This document shows, one piece after another, positions 18,171-25,278 of a stretch of 64,000 nt of DNA. Origin of the DNA: an uncultured bacterium (GTDB lineage Bacteria > Cyanobacteriota > Vampirovibrionia > Gastranaerophilales > Gastranaerophilaceae). The translations under genes were made by a program, and so were the position numbers. Position 1 is the first letter of the stretch. Every line of letters begins with the position of its first letter. Where the stretch lies: NCBI GenBank assembly GCA_949296425.1, contig CASFPN010000016.1, positions 1-64,000 on the forward strand, read 5' to 3'. The notes beneath the pieces were generated by a model. That model searched no databases. It saw nothing but the letters and a program-made list of their open reading frames with translations, and had not been told where the DNA came from.

Positions 18171-20045
18171 ATGGGGAAATACGATTTAGTAATAAACTTG
18201 TTTGAATCTACCGCAAAGTATGTTAAAGCTTGCGGTAAAAGAAGTATTTTAGAAACAAAACCTATGATTTTTGAAAGGAAAAGTTTTGATTCTCTATCTT
18301 TATGCACCGATACCTTTAAATCAAATTTTCCTACTGTATTAAGAGGTTTTTCAAAAGAAGCTTTGGATGAAATTAAACCAAGTCGTTTTAAAAGTATATT
18401 AAATTCTCGTAATGATATTATACCAGATATCAAATCAAAAATTGACACAGTCGATAAATTAGCTTTGTATGATGATGTCATTTCAATATTAAAAGATAAA
18501 AAATTATCAGAAAAAGAAATAATTAAATTCTTTAGAAATGTCTTTTGTGATTATGGAAAAGGAATGAATTTGCCAGATGTTAATGCAAAACGGCAAATTT
18601 TACCATCATTGCTAAAACAAGGCTATGAGCCTGGAATGTTAAGTAGATTGCCAATTACAGATTTTAATAAAAACCAAATTGAATATCTTATAAAAAATGC
18701 AGATGAATTGAGCCAAATAATTCATCCAGGAATACATACAAACGAAATCAGAAATATTGCAAGATTTGTTGATGATAAGAATATTGAATATTTAAGAGAA
18801 TGTCTTGAAGTAACAAAAGATCCTCAATGCTTAGTTTTTTGGAATAAAGATTCTAAAAAAATTATAAAAAATCTTTGTGATAAAAATTATCCGATGTCTA
18901 ATTATTCTGTTTTACTCGAAAAAATTAATCGTCGAGGACTTACTTATGATGACGTTATGCAAATAGCAAAGGAAGGAAAGATTACACTAAAGGATATCTC
19001 TTTGTTAGAATTTAGAGGTTTTTCTAAGCTTAAAAATGTTGGATTAAATGATTTAAATAAATTAACAACTTCAGAAAAGAAAAATTTACTAAATGGATTT
19101 ATAACTACTATAACACCAAAATATCTAAACATAGAAGAAATTAGATATTTGGCGTCTAAGATGAGAATATTCAGCGAAATGAATACATCATCAATAGAGA
19201 GTTTGACTAGTGATTACTACAAAATAATAAGACATTTATTAGATTCCTTACCAAATGGTGACAGGAAAGTAATACTGGATACAACTAAAATGTACAAAGA
19301 TTTATATATGGCTAAAAATCCAATTCCTGCTTTTATGGATGATATTTCGAAATTACAATATAAAGAGGAAATAATAAATGGTAAAAAATTAAAAGTAGTA
19401 GAAATACCCAAAGACAGTGAGTTGAATATTGCAATTCACCAAGTAGGAAAACAAGAAGATATACTAAATCTAGAAGCGATTGAGATAACTGCTAGAGATA
19501 CATATTTATGTACAGGTTTACGACAATGTCAAGGCTTTGAAAGTATTGATGAAATAAAAGATTTTATCTCATCTGGACAAAAAGTTAAAGGATTACATTT
19601 TAAAAAAGATGGGATTGGGGTTGCGGTGGAGCCAAGAGGTCAGGATAATATTTTTTGTCTGGCAGGTAGTGATATTTGGAGTGATGGATTTGTAAAAACT
19701 CCATATAATATGGTAAGAGGAACACAAGCTCATTTAAGTGACAATGCAAGTTCATATTTTGTTGAATTAATAAAAAAAGAATTAGACCTTTCTTCAAAAG
19801 AATATACAGCTAGAATTCAAAAAGTTCTATCTGCACGCAATCTTGATGAAGTTCAAAAAATTGATCCTGAGTTAGCTCAAACTATAAGAAAAGTCACGCA
19901 TGAATATCCCATGTATGAAGGTTTAATAAATTTTAAAATAAAAGCTGTTTGTATTGATGCAAAAAACCAAGTTTCAGAAGATATAACAAATTATTGTTCA
20001 AGAAATGACGTTAAACTAATCAAAATTATAGGATTTGATGATTGA
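18171..20045 (+). CDS. Large cytoplasmic-looking helical protein, paralog family
   Basis: 624 aa, not recognised. It starts MGKYDLVI behind AAAGGA. No signal peptide. About residues 60-390 look like irregular helical repeats (EIRNIARFVDDKNIEYLREC, TPKYLNIEEIRYLASKMRIF). A distinct C-terminal domain follows, with Cys-rich and Gly-rich parts (DTYLCTGLRQCQG, FKKDGIGVAVEPRG, NIFCLAGSDIWSDG). The overall plan (MG start, helical repeats, separate C-terminal domain) resembles the peptidase-like protein upstream, and a fragment homologous to its residues ~320-350 lies at 41.2 kb. Possibly a polymorphic effector family; that is inference. Confidence 0.65.
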   Translation: MGKYDLVINLFESTAKYVKACGKRSILETKPMIFERKSFDSLSLCTDTFKSNFPTVLRGFSKEALDEIKPSRFKSILNSRNDIIPDIKSKIDTVDKLALYDDVISILKDKKLSEKEIIKFFRNVFCDYGKGMNLPDVNAKRQILPSLLKQGYEPGMLSRLPITDFNKNQIEYLIKNADELSQIIHPGIHTNEIRNIARFVDDKNIEYLRECLEVTKDPQCLVFWNKDSKKIIKNLCDKNYPMSNYSVLLEKINRRGLTYDDVMQIAKEGKITLKDISLLEFRGFSKLKNVGLNDLNKLTTSEKKNLLNGFITTITPKYLNIEEIRYLASKMRIFSEMNTSSIESLTSDYYKIIRHLLDSLPNGDRKVILDTTKMYKDLYMAKNPIPAFMDDISKLQYKEEIINGKKLKVVEIPKDSELNIAIHQVGKQEDILNLEAIEITARDTYLCTGLRQCQGFESIDEIKDFISSGQKVKGLHFKKDGIGVAVEPRGQDNIFCLAGSDIWSDGFVKTPYNMVRGTQAHLSDNASSYFVELIKKELDLSSKEYTARIQKVLSARNLDEVQKIDPELAQTIRKVTHEYPMYEGLINFKIKAVCIDAKNQVSEDITNYCSRNDVKLIKIIGFDD

Positions 20046-20466
20046 CCTTATGATTTATAAATTTGGTCATACCGAAACTACTCAATAACAAATTGGACTT
20101 TAACTGGACTGCTAAAATTCTTTGATCTTGGTAAACATTAGGCAAATTTAAAAGTGTTTTTGTAGATTCTAGTCCTAATAAAGTCCCATTTCGACCTATT
20201 AAAAAATCAATATTATCCAATTTCCGACGGCTATAATTTAGTGTTATTGAGTAAATGTGGTAAAGCAACCTGAATAATTCAGAATAAAAACCGGACTTTA
20301 AAATACAATCTATCTATCCTTACAAATCAAACTAGACAAAAACTACAATTGAAATGTCTGCTCAAATACATTTATTTTAAACGAATTTTATTCATAAACA
20401 AAGGATGTGTTTCATATCTTAAATGCCACATATATGACACATAATTTTTAAACACATCCTTGAAAA
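20046..20466. other. Intergenic stretch with paralog debris and the stranded tRNA terminator
   Basis: There is no intact gene. 20221-20252 (TCCGACGGCTATAATTTAG) closely matches 41327-41350 behind the other paralog fragment. In one frame both read SDGY(N/K)LVL, so they are probably decayed C-terminal coding sequence. 20401-20412 and 20450-20461 form a 12-bp stem (AAGGATGTGTTT / AAACACATCCTT), probably the original downstream hairpin of the initiator tRNA gene before the element inserted. Confidence 0.5.
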
Positions 20467-20511
20467 TGGTTGCGGGAGCTGGATTTGAACCAACGACCTT
20501 CGGGTTATGAG
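20467..20511. repeat. Left attachment site of the integrated element (45-bp tRNA 3' half)
   Basis: 45 bases identical to 37589-37633: the 3' half of initiator tRNA from CCA through the anticodon loop. No 5' half is present here, so it is not a tRNA gene but the duplicated core left by site-specific integration. Confidence 0.92.
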
Positions 20512-20922
20512 GAGATAAATGCCCTATTCGCAATGGTTTTCACCTGTAACCACAATTTATCAGAATTTATCTCTGTTTGTTGCAGTGCATGAATTTGGAG
20601 CAGATTTTATTCTCAAATTTTATCAGATTTAATTTTGATTTATCAGATTTTTTGCAACTCTTTTGCAACTTGGGGTAAATGTATTGGGATAGATTTATAA
20701 CTACCTACTTAAAATAACAACGAAGGAAAGATTGGAAATTGAAGAATTGTGATTTTGCACAAGGGCGGGGGAGGGGTAAATCCCTTATTTAGCCTCCTTT
20801 AATCGGAGTTATTGAAAAATTCTGTATTTTTTGAAAAATATAAATCGCTAACTTTTGCAACAAAATAGCTTACACTAGATTCTTACTCGATATAATTCAT
20901 TTGTATATTGTGAGATTTTATA
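20512..20922. other. Left end of the element: non-coding, candidate integrase arm sites
   Basis: No gene. TTATCAGA occurs three times in direct orientation (20557, 20620, 20640). A doubled TTTTGCAACT lies at about 20649-20671, and the same doubled motif stands near the right end (37508-37530). Short direct repeats beside both cores are what arm-type integrase or excisionase sites look like. A GC-rich patch (GGGCGGGGGAGGGG) is at 20764-20777. Confidence 0.45.
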
Positions 20923-21108
20923 ATGGAAAGAAAAATAATAAGAAATAGAATCAAGTGTAAACATTGCGGTGACATAATAGAATCAACAAGCAGACACGAT
21001 TTTAAATTTTGCACTTGCGGTAAAGTTGCAATCGATGGTGGACACTGTTATTTAAAAAGGAGCGGAAGTCCAAATGATTGGGAAGAATTAAGCGAATTGG
21101 AGCAATAA
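20923..21108 (+). CDS. Small zinc-ribbon-like protein (DUF7695 type)
   Basis: 61 aa with two Cys pairs (CKHCGDIIES, then CTCGKVAIDGG), a His and the ending YLKRSGSPNDWEELSE. I recognise it as a small family common on phages and mobile elements. It probably binds zinc; its function is unknown. First gene inside the left end of the element. Confidence 0.7.
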   Translation: MERKIIRNRIKCKHCGDIIESTSRHDFKFCTCGKVAIDGGHCYLKRSGSPNDWEELSELEQ

Positions 21109-21146
21109 TCTTTACATTCTTGCTCTAAGTTCTTATTTGATATACC

Positions 21147-21911
21147 ATGAAAGACATGGCAACGAATAAGAAAACAATTACAGATTTTAATGTAACAAAT
21201 AGAGAATTAGAAACTGCATACAAAAAATATCGTGATGTGTATAACGTTTCAAAGGATTTAGATATTATTTTTAATATTGCATTAAGGGATAAAGAGAGAT
21301 TCCCTTCAATAAATTTGGGTAATGACATTTCTTATGAAAGATATATCGAAAGGTGGATAAAATCTTATTCAGACGCTGAAAATAATACTCCAAGTAAGCA
21401 TATTGCAAATCCCAAATCTTCTTGTTCTGACCCTGCAGTTAAAAAACTTGTTGAAATTGCTACCGGTATTAGTGAAAGTGAAGCAAATGCACAAGAACGT
21501 CATCATAATTTGTTTATGTCTGCAGAAAATATACAGGGTGATTTATTAGAAGAGTATATTGCTATAAATATCCGTAAATTCGGATGGTTATGGTGTAAAG
21601 GTAATATTATTAGAGCTGTTGATTTCTGTAGCGAAGATGGATTAGTATATCTTCAAATTAAAAATAAAAACAATACAGAAAATAGTTCAAGCAGTGCTAT
21701 AAGAGAGGGTACCGAAATTAAAAAGTGGTATCGACTTGGCACTAGTAAACAGGGTGGAATTTGTTTTCCTGCTTATAAATGGGAAAGTTTAAATGAGATT
21801 ATAAATTCAAATAATTCTTTTACCCCAAAATGCAATTTATCAGAACAAGATTATATTACATTTGTAAGCAAAGTTGCTGCTGAAAATAAGCAGATTGTGT
21901 CTGACAAGTAG
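21147..21911 (+). CDS. SinI-like type II restriction endonuclease
   Basis: 254 aa. The central region, LFMSAENIQGDLLEEYIAIN, then WLWCKGNIIRAVDFC and VYLQIKNKNNTENSSSS, fits the SinI/Eco47I-like nuclease family (GGWCC cutters), with E-x-D-x(n)-Q-x-K type catalytic residues. It faces a C5 methyltransferase gene and overlaps its 3' end by 56 bp, as expected for a restriction-modification pair. No RBS is visible before the ATG; an ATG four codons in is an alternative start. Cleavage site not provable here. Cargo of the integrated element. Confidence 0.75.
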   Translation: MKDMATNKKTITDFNVTNRELETAYKKYRDVYNVSKDLDIIFNIALRDKERFPSINLGNDISYERYIERWIKSYSDAENNTPSKHIANPKSSCSDPAVKKLVEIATGISESEANAQERHHNLFMSAENIQGDLLEEYIAINIRKFGWLWCKGNIIRAVDFCSEDGLVYLQIKNKNNTENSSSSAIREGTEIKKWYRLGTSKQGGICFPAYKWESLNEIINSNNSFTPKCNLSEQDYITFVSKVAAENKQIVSDK

Positions 21912-23289
21912 AATTCTTATTCCTTATTTTTTCTATTCTATTTCGTATATCCTTTTCCCAGGATACTTCATCCGTCAGTTTATACCTAGAAAATGGAAAA
22001 TTAAAGATTACATATTTATTTCCATTCATATCATCAAGTATAGTTCTACCTATTGCTTCACCTAACTTAATAGGAACTGCATTACCTATTTGTTTATATT
22101 GGTCAAGAATAGAGCCGCATATCTTCCAATCATTAGGGAATTCTTGTATGCTTGCATATTCTTCTACACTAAGAGGTCTGTTTTCAACCGGATGTGCAAG
22201 GTCTGTCGCGGGCATTGTAGGATTTGTAACAAGTGTAGGTGACGGTTTACTGAATGATAATCTACGTAAAAATCCTGTTTTACCGCCACCTAATTGGAGC
22301 TTTTTCCCCATAGCTTCAACTTGTATTTCAGGTGGTAAATCTTTCCAATATTGACCTTCTTTAAGCATACGATAATATTTTAATCTTTTTTCTGGAAATT
22401 CAATATAATGATGTTTTGTGCCTTTTGGTATGTTATTTATCGCATTTGATAATGTTCTCCAAGGAGCAAGACCATACATTTCGACATTTGAATTTGTCGG
22501 TTTTAAATATGGTACTTTACACTCACCTAATTTTGCAATTATAACAACACGCTCTCTTATTTGTGGTGCCCCAAAATTAGCGGCATTATACAAATTAAAA
22601 GAAACACTATAACCAAAACTTCTCAACTTATCGAGAATAATAAGCATTGCACCACCCTTGATAGGTTGTTTAATATCTTTATAAGGATATTCGGCTGACA
22701 ATAACCCTCTTACGTTCTCAATGACAACATAAGTAGGTTTTATTTCCCCTACAATATCTAAGTATTTTAAAAATACATTACCTCTCGAATCATCAAATCC
22801 TAAACGATTTCCAGCTGTGCTAAATGCTTGACAAGGAGGCCCCCCAAAAATAACATCTACTTTTCTACCTTTTGGTACACCAGCATATTCTAAAATTTCT
22901 TTTGCCGTATATTTTTCTATATCACCAATTAAAGCCATTTCAGGTTCATTTGTTGCAATAGTTAATCTGCAAGCCTTATTATATTCACATGCAAGCATTG
23001 CTTTTATGCCTACATTTTTCATACCGATATCAAGCCCCATTGCTCCAGAAAAAAAGCTCAATGCAACAATATCAGGAATATCTTTTGCAATTCTTTTATG
23101 GTCGTCTGGCTCAATTACAACATTATTTTCTTTAATGTATTGATTTAAATCATTATTATCAATAAGCCATTGAGAGCCTATCATAGTAGCTTTAAGACTA
23201 TTTTCTCTTATCAAACTTCTTATATATTGCGTTGTTACCTTTAAGCGTTTAGCAACATCATTAACTGTTAATAAATTCTCACTATCCAT
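21856..23289 (-). CDS. DNA (cytosine-5) methyltransferase with N-terminal HTH
   Basis: 477 aa from the ATG at 23289. Residues about 5-55 are a MerR/excisionase-type HTH (LLTVNDVAKRLKVTTQYIRS). Then all C5-methylase motifs follow: SFFSGAMGLDIGM (I), GGPPCQAF with the catalytic Cys (IV), ENVRG (VI), QIRERVV (VIII), a target-recognition region, EYASIQEFP (IX) and QIGNAVP (X). It protects host DNA against the facing SinI-like nuclease. The fused HTH probably represses its own promoter, as in M.EcoRII and M.SsoII relatives. An in-frame TTG at 23331 would extend it by 14 residues. Confidence 0.93.
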   Translation of the reverse strand: MDSENLLTVNDVAKRLKVTTQYIRSLIRENSLKATMIGSQWLIDNNDLNQYIKENNVVIEPDDHKRIAKDIPDIVALSFFSGAMGLDIGMKNVGIKAMLACEYNKACRLTIATNEPEMALIGDIEKYTAKEILEYAGVPKGRKVDVIFGGPPCQAFSTAGNRLGFDDSRGNVFLKYLDIVGEIKPTYVVIENVRGLLSAEYPYKDIKQPIKGGAMLIILDKLRSFGYSVSFNLYNAANFGAPQIRERVVIIAKLGECKVPYLKPTNSNVEMYGLAPWRTLSNAINNIPKGTKHHYIEFPEKRLKYYRMLKEGQYWKDLPPEIQVEAMGKKLQLGGGKTGFLRRLSFSKPSPTLVTNPTMPATDLAHPVENRPLSVEEYASIQEFPNDWKICGSILDQYKQIGNAVPIKLGEAIGRTILDDMNGNKYVIFNFPFSRYKLTDEVSWEKDIRNRIEKIRNKNSTCQTQSAYFQQQLCLQM

Positions 23290-23422
23290 TGGTCTAATTT
23301 TAATTCCTTCTCGAAACTTTTTATAGACCAATTATAATATAGAAAATTTGATTAGTAAAACAATTAACAACTATTTACAGAAGATTAAATTAGATTACTT
23401 ATTAGTCAAAAGATATTCAAAA

Positions 23423-24520
23423 CTATTTACAAATACTTTGACATAAGTTTAATGCGCATTTTCCCCCACAAAACTTTTTACATGACTCTTTAATACAAGA
23501 ATTATAATACTTGTTTTTAAACAAGGAAAATAGCTCTGAATCCCAAGCTTCTTGAATAGTTATGTTTTTTAGCGATAAACACCACTTTTTACTTGAACAA
23601 TCAAAAGAACAAGGATATGCGTTCATCTCAGCATCAATATACATTGAAAACCTAGCCGCTTCACAAAAATCTAAAGATTCTATAGGGATATTTGAACAAG
23701 TTTTTAATATTGCAGGTGTACAACATGTATCAAATCCTATTTGATAATTAAATTTATTTTCATTGATTATATTTAAAAATTTTAGAAAATGAATATTATT
23801 AAAATTTAAAATCTTGCTTTTGCTTCCAAAACCTGCTGATTTGTATAAAATAAATATTATTGCATTAATTCCTTTTGGGAAAAGATTATTTTCTAATCTT
23901 ATTATAGCTTCTTTAATAGTTTCTTTAGATAAAACAAAATGAATATTTGTAATACATTTTGAATCAACCAATCTTTTTATTGCTTCTATTGTTTCTATAT
24001 TTGTTTCATTATTATTAGAATCTAATCTTGAATAGAATGAAATTGCACATGCTCCACAATATCTTTTCATAAGTGCAATTTCTTCATCGCTCATATATAT
24101 TCCACTAGTTGTGAGGTTTGGAACAATATTATATTCTCTTGTTAATTTTAAAATTTCTGCAAAATTTTCATGTTTATTTGGGTCACCTGCTCCCCCTAGT
24201 GCAATCTGAAAAGTTTTACCTTTAGACTGTATTAAAATTTTCTCGTAATTCTTAATACTCATATTTGACGAATTTCTAAGACTCGCTTGTTGATAGCAGT
24301 CAATTCCAGCTTTTTTGCATATTTCAAGTTTTGCAATATGACATTGCCCCATGATACCAATATCTAACAGCTCTGGATATGACCTTTGTTGAGGATTTTC
24401 TCCTCTTTTATCTAAAATATCACTTCTTATTAAAAAACCATTATCTGGGTTAAAATACTCAATAAAATTATATTTTTTATCTTTATAAATAAACATACTA
24501 CCAAATACAATTCTTTCCAT
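23423..24520 (-). CDS. Radical SAM/SPASM enzyme with unusual CX7CX6C motif
   Basis: 365 aa. LLDIGIMGQC60-x7-C68-x6-C75-YQ takes the place of the usual CX3CX2C iron-sulfur motif. It is followed by radical SAM elements: QIALGGAGDPN (GGE-like), VPNLTTSGI, AISFYS and the NIHFVLS strand. The C-terminal third is SPASM-like with many Cys (CEAARFSMYID, YPCSFDC, SCKKFCGGKCALNLC), likely holding auxiliary Fe-S clusters. Such enzymes modify peptides or proteins. Its start overlaps the upstream KIRNGFVTNSSST protein gene by 23 nt, which makes that protein the likely substrate (inference). Confidence 0.85.
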   Translation of the reverse strand: MERIVFGSMFIYKDKKYNFIEYFNPDNGFLIRSDILDKRGENPQQRSYPELLDIGIMGQCHIAKLEICKKAGIDCYQQASLRNSSNMSIKNYEKILIQSKGKTFQIALGGAGDPNKHENFAEILKLTREYNIVPNLTTSGIYMSDEEIALMKRYCGACAISFYSRLDSNNNETNIETIEAIKRLVDSKCITNIHFVLSKETIKEAIIRLENNLFPKGINAIIFILYKSAGFGSKSKILNFNNIHFLKFLNIINENKFNYQIGFDTCCTPAILKTCSNIPIESLDFCEAARFSMYIDAEMNAYPCSFDCSSKKWCLSLKNITIQEAWDSELFSLFKNKYYNSCIKESCKKFCGGKCALNLCQSICK

Positions 24521-24875
24521 TTACATAAAAATCTTTATCTTCAATCTCAAAAGAATCCATTGTAAAAAAACTTGTTAGTGTATCCTCATCACTACTTGTA
24601 TGTCCTCTCAAAGAATGATAGCCTCTTTGGGTTAAACTTTTCCATTTGTTTGCCGTTTTTGTACCAAAATCTTTTTTTATATCTTCGAAATTTAAAGTAT
24701 CATTGTCTGGTCGATAAAAAATGTTACTACATAATTCCCAGCCCATTTCTGCAAAAGGTGTTCCTCTTTTAAATCCCAGTTTTTCAAAAAGGAATTCCAC
24801 AGTTATTTCTTTTTTAGAAATTATTATAAAATTAGTTGAAGAACTATTCGTAACAAAACCATTTCTAATCTTCAT
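24498..24875 (-). CDS. Candidate radical-SAM substrate with N-terminal NGFVTNSSST motif
   Basis: 125 aa beginning MKIRNGFVTNSSSTNFIIIS. Compact Ser/Asn/Thr-rich starts of this kind (NGFVSNSSSSSF) recur at the N-terminus of small proteins of unknown function, from memory. The rest is soluble and acidic, with Trp and Cys near the middle (GWELCSNIFY) and a Cys-Ile-Trp end. It sits between the unknown 137-aa gene (11-nt overlap) and the radical SAM gene (23-nt overlap), so stoichiometry is set by coupling. A modified N-terminal tag or leader is my best guess; no cleavage site or transporter is seen. Confidence 0.7.
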   Translation of the reverse strand: MKIRNGFVTNSSSTNFIIISKKEITVEFLFEKLGFKRGTPFAEMGWELCSNIFYRPDNDTLNFEDIKKDFGTKTANKWKSLTQRGYHSLRGHTSSDEDTLTSFFTMDSFEIEDKDFYVNGKNCIW

Positions 24876-25278
24876 AATCAGTCACCATAATATTAAAATT
24901 TCCACCGAAGAACTTAGAAAAAAAGTCTATACATCTTTCATCGTAGAATAAATTTAGTGCATTCCAATCTGAACACATTGTAATATTTTTATAACATGAA
25001 TATTTATTATTTAAGTTAAAGATTTCTTTAGACGTAAGATTATGCTTAATTTCTAAATATTTTTCGAAAGAATCGAATTCGTTTTTATAGTATTTTTTAT
25101 AATCACTTTGTAGATTAATTGCGTTTTTACAGAAAAAATCATATACTTTTTTAAAAGTATTATACATATAACTGTTTCTTGTAAATCCTAATTTATACAA
25201 AAATATAAATTTTGATGTAACAAAAGGTATTCTGTTAAAGTAAAAATTATCTTCGATTTTAATTGAAAACTTTTTCAT
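24865..25278 (-). CDS. Unknown 137-residue protein in the NACHT/radical-SAM operon
   Basis: Rich in Phe, Tyr, Lys and Asn, no signal peptide or membrane helix, and no family I know. Cys residues are scattered (FFCKNA, YSCYKN, TMCSDW, ERCIDF), so metal binding is possible. Its start overlaps the stop of the NTPase gene by 4 nt (ATGA) and its end overlaps the next gene by 11 nt. That makes it an obligate member of the four-gene operon; an adaptor role is only a guess. Confidence 0.6.
   Translation of the reverse strand: MKKFSIKIEDNFYFNRIPFVTSKFIFLYKLGFTRNSYMYNTFKKVYDFFCKNAINLQSDYKKYYKNEFDSFEKYLEIKHNLTSKEIFNLNNKYSCYKNITMCSDWNALNLFYDERCIDFFSKFFGGNFNIMVTDYED

Noticed and set aside
20467-20511. 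Second tRNA-Met gene
   Set aside because: Only the 3' half from anticodon loop to CCA is present; the 5' half is replaced by unrelated sequence. It is an att copy.
22830-22837. C6 run in the methyltransferase gene
   Set aside because: Codes for the conserved GGPPCQ catalytic motif.
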